Source: Cephalopachus bancanus
Taxonomy: Eukaryota; Chordata; Mammalia; Primates; Tarsiidae
Assembly (NCBI GenBank): GCA_027257055.1
Contig: JAPVLO010000019.1
Location: 16,170,501 to 16,234,500, forward strand
Direction of reading: 5' to 3'
DNA: 64,000 nt
Shown here: piece after piece, positions 44,869-56,680 of the stretch
How the letters are laid out: every line of letters begins with the position of its first letter
Position numbering within the stretch: the first letter of the stretch is position 1
The notes under the pieces: generated by a model
Seen by the model: the letters and a program-made list of their open reading frames with translations, nothing else
The model's database searches: none
Told to the model about the DNA's origin: nothing
Program-made: the position numbers and the translations under genes

Positions 44869-46894
44869 AATTTTAACTGTAAAAATTTATTTCCAACCAT
44901 AGAAGGCACAAAGAAAGAGGTTAAATGGAGAGGCTTCAATGATGTAACCAGAAATGGACTTTAGAGTAAAAGCAAGTGAACAATATGTGTTTTCCTGAGA
45001 ACTCTTGACATAAAGCCACTAGCAAGAAAAACCACAATTGATAATCAGTAGCTAACATGGCCATCCCCCCTGGGCCAGGCTTCAGGCCAGCCTACTTGGC
45101 TTCAGGGAGATGTGCTGGGATTAAGAAAGAGAACCTGGCTCCGGGTAAATGCAATAGAAGTCAAAGCAGGTAGCACAGCTCACACCTGAAGCTTGCTGCA
45201 AGTTCAGAGGGCACTGAAGGCAAGGTTAACAGCAGCACTGCACACCCACACACTATTTGAACACTAGTTCAGGGCAGCAAATCAATGACAGACCCTGAGT
45301 GAACTGGGAAAGAACAACTAAAACATTGCAAATAGTTTCTGAAGATCAGTTAACATTATGACTTCTCTTAAAATGCCCAGACTCAGTAAGCGAGGAAGGT
45401 CATAGGATTTTATTCAGATTTGCAAGTAGAAAGGGAAATGTGATATTATAAGCACGAAAGCCTTTTGAGAAAAATCCGAAAACTGATCAATTATCAACGA
45501 CACAAATTTCAGTTTGCCCCTTCTCACCTTAACATCTCCACACACCTGAAACAGCCAATTCCATGGACTGGACTTGAGTAGAGCCAACCAGCTTAAAGAT
45601 GCAGTAACCTTGAGATGGGGTCTACACTGCAGCAATGGGGAGCAGTGAGCAGCAGGTGCAGGATGTTCCTGTACCTCACCACTGACACACTCCTCACCTC
45701 GTTTATGCGCCAGACGCCGCTTCAGATCACTGCTTTACTCGTGCCACTTCTGAGAAGGAGCAAAAAAGACATCATTTTTTCTTTATGGTCCCCTCTCTCT
45801 CCATCACTCAACCTCAGTCTCTCCATCTCTATCACTGACACTGACTCTTTCTCAACGTTCCTCCCTTTCTCTCCCCCTCTCCATTCCCTCAACCCCACTA
45901 GTCACTACACTAAGGCCAGCAAGAGGCCACAACCACAGAAGAGCTTCCAGGCAGCAGCAGAGCAGCTGAGCTTCAAAGAAAGCAAGCCAGACATGGAGTC
46001 CAAATGCCTGCATTCTTTCTAGAGTGTGCTAAACGACCTCAGTCTCGCCCCTTTACCGTGGTGGACCTATTTTCTCACCTGGAGGACAAATGGGTAAGAA
46101 GAGACTTCTGAGGTCCTTTTCCTGCTTTAAAATTCTGAGATACCACAACAGCTAAACGCGGTCCCTAAACAGGAGAACCACTAGGACACGGGGGAAAAGG
46201 AGGAGTCAGCACAGTGTAATCTTTATTTTATTTCTACCGGCATTTTTCCAAAATGACTATTGCCAAGAAGTATATCCAACCAGACCCTGGGTCCATGTTT
46301 TAATTTTTATACACTGCAACTAAAAACAGAATGACTTGCTTTTACTTTGGATTCTGGCATTCTTTCTATTCATGAGCAGGACTCACATGAAGCCAAGTAA
46401 GTTTTATCTTAGGCAGCACATTCTTACTCAACAAGAGAACTTTTAGCATTTGGACTAATAGAATCAACAGTATCGTTCATTCCAAAAAAAGAAATTGCTC
46501 TTTTGATATGGCCTATCCAGCATTTTGTCCAAGAAAAATATTTTTATTTTACTATTTTATTACACTCTATGAGTGAAGCATTTATTTTATTAAAATAAAT
46601 CATGCTCTTTAAAGTACAAAATAATATACTCTTATACTGTAAAACATACTTATGCAAAGTAGGTTATTAGGGAAAGAAGCCATTTTTGTTTTTTCTCTAC
46701 TGTGGAAACAAACCTCCAAAGTATTGAGAGGCAGAACATAGGTAAGTATACAAAAATCAGATTTAATCTTGACAGAATCAAATAAGAAATACTCATTATG
46801 CACTTACCTATGTTCTAGCAGAAATTAAAGAAGTCAAAAGTATAACAGGTTCCCTGCCTACAAAGGGTTTATATCTCATGTGGAAATCAAATGT
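44869..46894. other. Unique sequence, no gene supported
   Basis: The 45060-46160 part is relatively GC-rich and includes a pyrimidine-rich block (45780-45900). A 135-codon frame on the plus strand at 45615-46022 is low-complexity serine/leucine-rich sequence without a recognisable domain. Confidence 0.35.
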
Positions 46895-47005
46895 ACACAC
46901 ATGGTAACTACTAGCTAAAGGCCTACGGCATGCCAAACACTATGGGAGGCACGAGGTACATGAATAAGACTCCACCTCTACCATAAAGGTGCTCAAAAAC
47001 CAGTG
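46895..47005 (-). mobile_element. L2 3'-end fragment, antisense
   Basis: 'cggcatgccaaacactatgg' followed by 'gaggtacatgaataagactc' resembles the antisense L2 3' terminus ('...gccaggcactg...gaacaag...'). Confidence 0.5.
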
Positions 47006-47169
47006 GCGAGCCAGAGCTAAGTAACCCAAACACAGCTAACCTCCCAGCATTACTCCATTGCACTTACAGTGAAGTCCAGTGCCCTTCCCAAGAATGTGGC
47101 GGCTTCCAGGGTACAGGGAAAGGGAAGGAAGTAGGAGGTATCTTAGCTCATGGTCACCTCTCCTCATTC

Positions 47170-47510
47170 CTCATCTGCTGCAGGTATTCTCTCTCTGTCA
47201 GGTGAATGCCTGTTTGGTTGGCTTTTATCATTCTGACCATCTTTCTCTTTTAATTGGTACATTTAGTCCATACACACTTAATATAATTACAAATCTATAG
47301 GGGTTTGCATCTACCCGCTTATTTTGTGCTATTTGTCTACTATTTTATCTTTCTCTCCTTCCTTGCCTTCTTTTTATTTAGTTTGTTTTTTATTATTCCA
47401 GACCACCTCCCCCAACAAATTTTGATGCTACACATTTTGTTTCTAGGTTCTTATTATCCTAGAGATTGCAATAAGTATACTCAACTTACCAAAGTGTAAA
47501 GTTAATTAAT
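47170..47510 (-). mobile_element. L1 fragment, antisense
   Basis: The T-rich stretch with 'catttagtccatacacactt' and 'ttctaggttcttattatcct' has the appearance of antisense L1 ORF2 endonuclease-to-RT sequence. Moderate match only. Confidence 0.45.
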
Positions 47511-47559
47511 TCTATTCCTCTTCTGCCTGACTTAGAACATTTTAACACTATTTATTAAT

Positions 47560-47995
47560 ACACCCTTCATGACCTCCACTCCCAATTCAAAACACTGAGC
47601 TTCAGTCACAGTGAACTCCCCTGCTATTCCCTGAGCTCTTACACCACCTTTGATCCCTGGTCTGCACTTGGCTGCTCCCCTATCTAGAATGCCACTCCCC
47701 TATCTAGAATGCCACTCTCTTCTCCTCACAACCCCTCCCCAACCTAGCTAAACCTTGCACACCTCTCAGGTACTAGTTTCTCAGAACATTCTTTGCAACT
47801 TCCGCAGTGAGTTTCCCTCTGCTATATCTGTCTTCCCCCCAGACATTAAGCTGCAACAGTCAAGGACTGTTGGACACTAAGTTCCAATATATAAAGGCCT
47901 GCCTGGATACTACTAAGCCCTCAGCAACACTTAATAGATGCTCAATAAATATAAATATGTGCTGAATGAACAAATGATTGAATGAAATATAGTAT
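47560..47995 (+). mobile_element. L2 LINE 3' end
   Basis: 'ctagaatgccactcccctat', 'tcaggtactagtttctcaga' and the end 'gatgctcaataaatataaat' then 'gaatgaacaaatgattgaat' match the L2 3' region and its GAAT-rich terminus. It contains a perfect 20-bp tandem duplication at 47677-47716. Confidence 0.82.
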
Positions 47996-48089
47996 TAATA
48001 GTTAAGATATACAAAAGTCAGGAAAGATGAAAAAAGATCACAGGTCACCCAAATGAGTAACAAAGTCTAATCATTATAGAAGCCGAAAG

Positions 48090-48260
48090 AACTACCATGG
48101 TGAAGGCTCTGGTGCCAGACTAAATGAATTCAAATCCAGGTGTCTACCATGTACTAGTGGGTGACCTTGGACAAGGTTCTTAACTTCCCTGTGACTTTGG
48201 AAAATCATAAAATAAAATAAAAAAACTCATCAGACTGTCTTAAGGAATAAATAAGCTAGC
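48090..48260 (+). mobile_element. MIR SINE
   Basis: 'ggctctggtgccagactaaa', 'gggtgaccttggacaaggtt' and 'cttaacttccctgtgacttt' are MIR landmarks. Confidence 0.88.
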
Positions 48261-48306
48261 ACTTGAAAAATACTTGGAATACTTCCTGTTAAAGATTCTG
48301 TATATA

Positions 48307-49930
48307 CAGGCATACGTTGGAGATATTGTGGGTTTATTCCAGACCACCATAAAAAAATGTATAAAGCAAATCACACAAATGTTTTGGCTTCCCACTAAAC
48401 ATAAAAGTTGTGTTTATACTACACTGTAGTCTGTTACATGTGCAATAGCATTATGTCTAAAAAAATGTACATCCCTTGATTAACAAATACTTTCTTGCTT
48501 AAAAATGCTAACAATCCTCTAGCCTTCAGTGAGTCATAATCTTTTTGTTGGTCTTGCCTCGATGTTGATGGCTGCTGACTAATCAGGGTGGTAGTTGCTG
48601 GGAAGGTTAGGGTGGCTTGGCAATTTCTGAAAATAGACAACAATGAAGTTTACATCAATTGACTCTTCACAAAACATTTATCTGTAACATGTGACGCTGT
48701 TTGACAGCATTTTACCCACAAGCAGAACCTCTTTCAAATCTGAAATCAATCCTCTCAAAACTTGCCACTACTTTATCAACTAAGTTTATGAAATATTCTA
48801 AATCTTTTGTTGGCATTGCAACAATATCCACAGTATCTTCACCAAAAGTAGACTCCATCTCAAAAAACCACTTTCTTTGCTCGTTCTAAGAAGCTACTCC
48901 TCATCCACTAACATTTTATCATGAGAGTGTAGCAATTGAGTCACATCTTCAGACTCCACTTCTAATTCTAGTTCTCTTGTTATTCCTACCACATCTGCAA
49001 TTACTTTCTCCACTGAAGTCCTGAATACCTACCCCAAAGTTATCCATGAAGATTGGAATAAACTACTTCCAAACTCCTGTCTATGTTGATCTTTTGTCCT
49101 CCTCCTGTGATTCACAAATGTTCTTAACGGTATCTATAAATTCCATTTATAGAGCACAGGTAGAGCAGACTTAGCAAAATTCTTAGGACCATAAGATTTT
49201 CAGAACGGTAAATAAGCACTGGCTTCAACTTGAAGTCACCAGCTGCATAAACCCCAAGCTTTAAAGCCAGGATTGACTTCTCTCTCTAACCATGAAAGTC
49301 CTAGATGACATCTTTCCAAGAGAGGGCTGTTTTATCTACACTGAGAATCTGTCGTTTAGTGTATCCAGCATCATCAACGATCTTGCTGAATCTTCTGGAT
49401 CACTTGCTGTAGCTTCTCCATCAGCACTTGCTGCTTCACCTTACACTTTTAAGTCGTGAAGATGGCTTCTTTCCTTAAAACTCAGGAACCAACTTTTCTT
49501 CTGCAGCTTCCTTACCTCTCTCTGCCTTCCACAGGAGAGATAGGACCTTGCTCTGGATTAGGCTTTATCTTAAGGGGATGTTGTGGTTGGTCTGATCTTC
49601 CATTCTGATGACTCAGATTTGCTGTTTCACTTTCTTATCATGTGTGTGTTCTCTAAAGTAGCTTCCTCTCCTTCAAGAACTTTTACTCTCCTTCAAGAAC
49701 TTTTCCTTTGTATTCACAACTCGGAACTGTTTGGTGCAAAAGACCTAGCTTTAAGCCTGGCTTTCAACATGTCTTCCTCATTAATTTTAATCACTTCGAG
49801 CCTTTGATTTCAAGTGAGAGACATGCAACCCTTCCCATCACTTGAATACTTAAAGGCCAGTGTAGGGTTATCAATTGGCCTAATTTCAATAGTGTGTCTC
49901 GGGGAATAGGTGGGGGAAGGGTGACTATGC
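48307..49930 (-). mobile_element. Tigger1-like (pogo/Tc1-mariner superfamily) element, internally deleted
   Basis: The left end 'caggcatacgttggagatat' follows TA and matches the Tigger1 terminus. Downstream are antisense transposase-region phrases: 'gatgttgatggctgctgact', 'catcttcagactccacttct', 'catttatagagcacaggtag', 'gaagatggcttctttcctta' and 'ggattaggctttatcttaag'. A large central block is missing near 49132-49150. The right terminal repeat is not found. The transposase on the minus strand is broken throughout, so this is a dead remnant. A 19-bp tandem repeat ('ctctccttcaagaactttt' twice) occurs at 49666-49704. Confidence 0.9.
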
Positions 49931-50192
49931 CTATACGTTTACAACAGAGTTGAATATCTAGTAGGTGAACAGCACAACTGAACTATAACCCTTAATAGAT
50001 CCTTATTTAAAATTTGGTTTTTCATACATTCAAATGATCCTAACATAATACCTTTACATCATGGCACAAATTTATAGCTCATGAGGACAACATCACTATA
50101 TTGCAATATTGGAAAGCAATCAACCAGAATTATATTTTTTAAAAAGTTAAACAGCATTAAATACATGCATTAAAAATATTTTTTAAAAAATA

Positions 50193-50480
50193 ACTGGGTG
50201 CGGTGGCTCACGCCTATAATCCCAGCACTTTGAGAGGCAGAGGTGAAAGGACTGCCTGAGCCCAGGGGTTCGAGCAACATAGTGAGACCTCGTCTCTACA
50301 ATCAGTTAAAAAATTAGCCAGTGTGGTGGCACATGCCTGTGGTTCCAGCTGCGCAGAAGGCTGAGACAGAAGGATCACCTGAGCCCAGCAGGTCGAGGTT
50401 GGGGTAGCCGTGAGCATGCCACTGCACTCCAGTCTGAGCAACAGAGTGAGACTCTGACTCAAAAAACAAAATACAAAAAA
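50193..50480 (+). mobile_element. Alu, lineage-specific
   Basis: Starts 'actgggtgcggtggctcacg'. The left arm has a small deletion around 'ggttcgagcaacatagtg'; linker 'caatcagttaaaaaattagc'; 'agcccagcaggtcgaggtt'. Confidence 0.93.
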
Positions 50481-51034
50481 TAGGAATGAAAATACATTTT
50501 TTAAAGAATGATATCAAAGAATGATTAAAGGAACCATCTGAGCAATTGAAGGAGCAAAATTTTACTTTTTTTAATGAGGTAAAAATATAATTTCATGACT
50601 TTTGTAGTCGTACCAAATTTTATTATACTTCTTTAATTGTAGATATTAAAAAGTGGTGAGTTTTTTAAATCTTCACATTATGTGAATAAAAAACTAAATA
50701 TTCATTATTATTCCATAAGATAGACAAATAAGGCAAATACTCCTGCCCTACCTGTCTTTGGGACAGGAGTGCAACCAAGCCACGGTGCACAGAGGGAAGA
50801 CTTCTGATGTCATGGAGACAGTCTACACTTTCAAGTCCCCCCCAAATACATCAACCAGCTCAGTGTCATCAAGAAATGGTCCTATTCCTCTGCCATCACC
50901 CTTCAGTTTCACAGATCATGAAGCTGCCCTGTCTGTTCTTGGTCCTGGAACTGAAAAGCTGTAACTTCTATAAAAATGTATGTAAGCCTTTGGAGACTTA
51001 TTAAAACAAACCTGAGCACTGACATCTGCATATA
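50481..51034. other. Unique sequence, no gene supported
   Basis: Two overlapping frames of 65-68 codons at 50758-51004 lack recognisable domains. Confidence 0.4.
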
Positions 51035-51592
51035 TGCGGGGGGGAACCCCAAAAACCAGAATTATCTTTTGGAGGGTGAGCCCCTTATAGGATATCCTTC
51101 TCCCACTAGATAAGTGTTCTAGGAGCCCATCAGCATCAGTGTACCAGCTAGCACTGTTTTGAGAGGCTGTGTTAGGCTTCAGGGAAGTTTTTTTGGAGAT
51201 TCTTTCAACACACTTGCCCATCTCATGATGGGTGATTTACTGCCCACACCGTGCTGAGTGTTCAGCAATTTCTGACCAAAAACAGCATGATCTCATACCC
51301 CACCCTCCCTATTCACCCAATCTCACCCCAAGTGACTTTGTTTCCCCAGTGAAAAAAGTTCTCAGTGGGAAACATTTTGTCCATGTGCAAGAGGTAAAAC
51401 AAAAAACAGCAGAAGCAATAAAAGGCATCAAAAGTTTTAATGAGTTCAAAAACTATTTTGAGCAGTGGAAAAAGCATCTCGATAGGTCTACTGCATCAAA
51501 TGGAGAGTACTTTGAAAGTGACTGAAGTTTAAACACAAAAAAATACACAATTCTTTATAAATAAAATTCTGAGTTTTCTGGGTCTCCCCTCA
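51035..51592 (+). mobile_element. Mariner-type deletion derivative B
   Basis: A 558-bp element between TA dinucleotides (51033-51034 and 51593-51594). Its ends are inverted repeats: 'accccaaaaaccagaattat' on the left, 'aaattctgagttttctgggt' on the right. It carries a frame (51232-51525) with a mariner transposase C-terminus: 'HPPYSPNLTPSDF', where the Asp is the third catalytic residue, then 'VKQKTAEAIKGI', 'FEQWKKHLDRST' and 'NGEYFESD', the last matching the conserved mariner C-terminal motif. The N-terminal and central parts are deleted. Same family as the copy at 18.6 kb, but with a different internal deletion. Non-autonomous. Confidence 0.92.
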
Positions 51593-51594
51593 TA

Positions 51595-52119
51595 CAATAT
51601 CTGGAAATCTAAACTCCCTAATACTTAAAAGTACAATCACTGTTCTTTTGTGTTTCTTGTTTCTTTAGACTGATAGGAAGATGCCAGGGATTTCCTGGGT
51701 CACAGGTTATATAAAACGCAGCTTGAGCAAAAGCTGCAATAAAGCTACAAACTGTGATTTGGGGTCTTTGCTTAAATATGAGATACTTGATGGGGGCTTT
51801 ATCATGCAGCATTAGTTTATTCACTTTCTGACAAGAATAACTGCTTAAATGTAAATAAAAATATTAGTTTTTTCAGGTAAATACACTCCTTCCTAAAAAT
51901 AGCATTTTCTTTCAGGATTTTTCTACTAAAAGTGGACATTTAAATAAAGTAAAAGGTATTGGGTTAGAGTTCTTTTCTTTCTAAACATTAAAATATTAGA
52001 GTAATGTATTTCATTTTCCTAGAAGCCAATTAAATATTTCCTAACTAGTTTGGAGATGCTTTTTAAATGGTTACTTTCTGATTCTAAATTAATAGTCTGT
52101 TTTTGTATTTCCTTTGCAG
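51595..52119. other. Unique AT-rich sequence
   Basis: No gene or repeat recognised. Confidence 0.4.
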
Positions 52120-52348
52120 TAGCCCACTCACGGCCACTATAGCCTCAACCTGTTGGGATCAGGTGATCCTCCTGCCTAAGGTTTCCAAGTAGCTGGAACT
52201 ACAGCCACGCACCACACATCTAGCTAATTTTTTGGTTTATTGTCGAGATGAGGTCTTGCCATGTTGCCCAGGTTGGTCTCAAATCCCTGGGTTCAGGCAA
52301 TCCTCTTACCTCTGCCTCCCAAAGTGCTCAGATTACATGCATGAGCAC
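52120..52348 (-). mobile_element. Alu, antisense, lacking its 3' end
   Basis: It begins inside the right arm at 'tagcccactcacggccacta', with no T run, and continues to 'gattacatgcatgagcac'. The linker 'ttggtttattgtcgagatga' is of the lineage-specific type. The missing A tail implies a later deletion. Confidence 0.88.
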
Positions 52349-52794
52349 ATGACTAATAACTCTGTTATAATCATATTTCACTATCAAGGTCTGTTGTCAT
52401 ATTCTACCTTACTTTACTACCCAAAGTTCTATTTAAAAACTAAGATTCCAGTTGTATTTAATTTTTCTAAGCCACAAAATATAAAGCAGCACAGCAATAG
52501 GACCTTAAAATATTCATTGGATAATGATGCTAGCAGAATCTCATTAATTTGGATTAATTGTGGATGGTCATAATGAACTTAGACATTTTTATTTTTAAAA
52601 GAAATTGATTTTGAAGCTTTCATATACAGAAAATAACTGAAACTGGGTTAATAGTAGAGGTCCATAGAGAAGCTGCATAAATGAATAGACATAAATTACT
52701 GTAATTAGAATTTCAGTTATAACGTACCTAGGCACCTGAAAATTGCTTCTGTCCCTGTGGTGTTTAGTTTTTTTACTTGTTTGTTTGATTTTGT

Positions 52795-52925
52795 TTGTTG
52801 AGCACCTCATATGAGTAGCACTGTGCTTCTCATTTAATCTCAGAAAACTTCTGCAAGGTTAGTTTTATTGCCCCACTTTTATAAGAAAATACACTCAAGG
52901 ATCAAAGGAGTCAGTAAAGTCTATC
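52795..52925 (-). mobile_element. MIR fragment, antisense
   Basis: 'gagcacctcatatgagtagc actgtgc' start and 'cttctgcaaggttagtttta' fit the MIR antisense. Eroded. Confidence 0.55.
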
Positions 52926-54392
52926 TGTCTCTTTATGCCTCACTACACATTCTCATGAAGCCCATCAGCTCTTGCTTGAGATAAAAATGGTGAGATCAGC
53001 AAAAAATGTTCAATGTTTGTTTGAAAAAAAAATCTCACAAGCACTTTTCAGTGGTGTGGCATTTCTTTTATCTGGTGAGCAGATATATTACTAATGCTGT
53101 TTTTGAAGAGTTAGGCATTTCCCCTATCGCCAAATGCCCCTAAGGGATTCTTTAAACCCAATGGGCTAATCCAGCCGTTTTCAAACTAGGTACCAGACCA
53201 CTCCAGAAGGGAAGACTAAGATGTGGTAGAGCAAACAAAGAGTCAGGAGTGAGGAGTAAGGAACTTGTCCTGTCTGCTATGGATTAGCCATGAGGACTTG
53301 AGGAAAATCAGCTAACTTTTCTGAACCTCACACAACAGGCCCACTCTAATGGCTGTCACGGGGCTAATAACGCAGACCTCACCCACCTCACATAGTTTAT
53401 GGCAGAGTCAAACAACATAGTATATAACAGTACTTTGTAAACTATACTCAGTGCTGTATTATAATTTGGTGAATATTTTTCATTCCAGATTTGTATTTTT
53501 AAAAGATCTACAAAACTTCTATTACTATTCTGTTTTAGAAGCAACGTTTTTAAAGAGATTTAGCTTAAAATTTAAAACTACCAGGAAACAGATGAGATTA
53601 GTTTTACAGAAATTTATTTTATTAAAAAAAAATCTTTTGTGCAAAACGAGCTGCAATTGCATGACCTAAATCTGAGTGTACACACAAAATACAAAACAAG
53701 GGCCTAGCCTGCAACTCACTGATTCTTTTAACAAATATTTATAGTACCTACCATGCATCAAGTACCACACTAGCAGCTGGGGCAATAACACTGAACAAAA
53801 CAAAGTCCTTAATGGTTAGATATCTCTGAATCCTTACACCTCATAGTGCCTACCACACGGTAGGCATTAATGAATGTTAGAGAAAAACATGTATACATGA
53901 AGAAGTTAGGCATACAAAAAATGACCAGAAAGAGGCCTGTCACTAAAAAAGTTACTTGCATACTGACTAAATAAAATTCTCTGGTACCTTGCAAAGACTT
54001 GACGAAAAGTGTCCTGTTAAATATGCTCCATTAGAACAGTGTAGGAAAGGGAATGAAAGCAAAAGCAGGAAAAATCCTAACCCCAAACTGCAAAACAAGA
54101 CCCACCTACCTCTCTGTTATCTTAGAAATAAAATTGAAACAGATGAAAACCCAGCAAATAAATCTCTAATTTAAAAAACAAATAAACTCCCAAGTGTAAA
54201 ACCTGCTTTTCATCAATCAAATAAATCAGGAGGGCAGCATTTCTAGGCCATTGCCCTCGGGTCTAACACAGCACTTATAAAATGGCTTTCCTAATTAGTC
54301 TAATCATCACTTCTGTTCCACATGGTTGTAGCTGCCTAATTACCCAACTCAAGAATGCTCGCCCAACCCCCATGCCAAGCCCCTCACAGCTG
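52926..54392. other. Mostly unique, with a MIR-like and an L2-like fragment
   Basis: 53225-53410 (plus) has 'gattagccatgaggacttga' and 'ctaacttttctgaacctcac', MIR-like. 53720-53815 (minus) has 'accatgcatcaagtaccaca' and 'acactgaacaaaacaaagtc', like the antisense L2 terminus. The rest shows no gene. Confidence 0.45.
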
Positions 54393-54675
54393 GTTGTTGT
54401 TTTGTTTTGTTTTTTGAGTTGGAGTCTCACTCTGTCGCCCAGACTGGAGTGCAGTGGCCACTCCCTCCCGGCCACCGCAGACTCAACCTGCTGGGCTCCG
54501 GCGATCCTTCCGCCTCAGCCTTCCAAGTAGCTGCAACTTTAGGCGCGCGCTACCATGCCCGGCTAATTTTTGATTTATTGCAGAGATGAGGTCTCACCAA
54601 GTTACCGAGGCGGGTATCCACTCACCTCAGCCTCCCAAAGGTGCGGGATTACAGGCTGAGCCACTGAGCCCAGCT
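54393..54675 (-). mobile_element. Alu, lineage-specific, antisense
   Basis: Tail as 'ttgttttgttttgttttttg' followed by 'agttggagtctcactctgtc'. The left arm has a short deletion around 'gcgggtatccactcac'. The bases 'ctcacag' flank it. Confidence 0.94.
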
Positions 54676-56150
54676 CACAGTTTTATTTTCAACACACTAC
54701 TTAAACCATTATCTTCAAGAATATTAATGACACCACCACATGTAAAAACAAGTATTGATTTGCGGGTGTGGAAGAGACCCCAAAGTTCTGGAACATTTTC
54801 TTCCTTAGAAACTTTTAAGGAAAAGAAGCATGCAAACAAGAGTAGAGAAAATAACTGGTTTCTGAAATTCTCTTAATCATTGTTTTAAAAATCTAAAGCA
54901 ATAGGAAAATGACACAGAGCAAAAAAAGCATGATTTTGCCCCAGAATGTGAGTGCTTGCTGGAACGGAGCCTGTCATTTTGGTTGGCATGAGGGCTTCAA
55001 AACTGACAGCAAGCCAAAGTCATGTACACCATGTGACTGTCACTGTGTTCTGCATAAACAGCCTACACAGTAAGGACTCTAGGTTAGGGCAGCTTGGATT
55101 TGTAGCATTCTTTTTCAGACTGCCTTTATTCAGTTCTTCCTGCTTTAGACACTCTATCAGGAAGAAATAAAAAGCATGCCAGAGACAGCAACAGCCATGA
55201 ATGCAAACACACAATGTAGCGGGCTGAGTTTGAGTAACCAATACCCGGTGAGCATCTCCTGTGCACTAGCTAGGTACCTGTGATGTTCTAGAAAAAGTAA
55301 TTTTTTGTTGTATGGCAATTTTTTGAAGAAGTTTAGTTGGCCCTGTTACCTCAGGTAGGTGTTGCTGGGTCATTGAACTGATTTCTTTGGTTTCAATCTC
55401 TTTTCATGAGTACTTCAGAAGGAGCTTTTTTGGAGCAAAGGGGGAAAAAAGAGACAAGAAGGAATTGAGAGGATCAAAGATGCAGACAACACCCAAAAAA
55501 GATACAGGTAGTTATTGGGTGTTTTGTTTTATTTTTAGTATGTAGAAGAGCAGCAAAAAAGAAAAAAGAAAGAAAGAAAGAAACACAAACTTTTGGCAGA
55601 AAAAAATTATTCACAACCACAAGTGCAGGTTAGATGATTTAATGAGAATACTAAGGATTAGAGAATATCCCAGCTCTATTAATTATCAAGGGCAAATTTT
55701 TCTACCTCTGAGGTCTGATTACATTTCTATGTTTATGCTACCTTCTTACACAACTTATATCATCCTAAATAAATTTTTAAAACCAGTAACAGCAAATATC
55801 CTAACAGGACTTGTTTTTGTTCCATTAAACTTCCTCTCAAGGCCCACCCTAGGAGTGAGGTTCAACATCAACTATCCCCATGAGACATGTCAAACCAAAT
55901 GACTATTACATGAGTGAGCACTGTGCTAGAACCAATGGTGAAGAAAGATGAAACGCTGCCTAGTCTCTGTTCTAAGAAGTTTACAGTCTAGGCCGAGGGA
56001 GATGAGTAGCACAAAATAATATCCAACAAGAGTGCTCAACTCCTCATGGAATTCTGTTAATCCACTAGAAATCTATGTCATTCTTCCTCTCCTTACACCT
56101 CAATCATAAGTTTCTGTTGAGCTACACAATCTGTGGCTCATTTCTCTTTC
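54676..56150. other. Unique sequence with a (GAAA)n tract and a weak L2 piece
   Basis: A purine tract with GAAA units lies at 55555-55584. 55905-56025 ('gagcactgtgctagaaccaa', 'gtttacagtctaggcc') resembles the antisense L2/MIR 3' part. 54940-55250 is a more GC-balanced unique segment with no recognisable gene. Confidence 0.4.
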
Positions 56151-56154
56151 CATT

Positions 56155-56680
56155 TGTCTGTATCACAACTGCCACCACCCCTGCCCAAGAAACCTTCATC
56201 TCTCACCTACAAAAGCTCCCTAATTGATCTCCCTGCTACCTTTCTTGCCCTCTCCCGTCCACTCTCCAGAGATATCTTTTTAAAAGGCTAGAAGCAGCTT
56301 CAACCCCTTCAGTGAGTTTCCATTTTCATGGGATAACATCCAAGTACCCTGCTTTAACTTGAAGGTCCTGCATGATCTGGCCTCCTGATGGTTGCAATCC
56401 CATTCCTTCAGCCCTTCATCCTCCCCTGTCGCTCTCACTTGGCTCAACCCCCTGGCCTTCTCTCAGTTCTTCATGTGTCATGCTCTTTCCTGCCTATGGC
56501 CTTTGTGCTTTTATTCCTCTATGGCATATGCTTCCTCTGGCCAGCCGCGTTTCATCTGCCACGGACATCTGCTGTTTCTGCCTGCCCTGTGCTCTCTCTT
56601 CTGGTAAAAGAACACCTCTTCTTTAAGTCATCTCTCCCTCAATCTCCATCTATTCGGTTTGGCTTAAACTGGTCACTTTT
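56155..56680 (+). mobile_element. L2 LINE, ORF2 3' part
   Basis: 'aaggtcctgcatgatctggc', 'ctctcacttggctcaacccc', 'tggcctttgtgcttttattc' and 'ctttaagtcatctctccctc' follow the L2 ORF2/3'UTR order. The three overlapping frames of 71-107 codons here are L2-derived. Confidence 0.82.

Noticed and set aside
45541..45560. Possible microexon on the minus strand around 'gtttcag|gtgtgtgg'
   Set aside because: Splice-like motifs this short are frequent by chance and no coding continuity supports them.
45615..46022. 135-codon plus-strand frame in a GC-richer segment
   Set aside because: Low-complexity serine/leucine-rich translation of a pyrimidine-rich stretch; no domain or exon signals.
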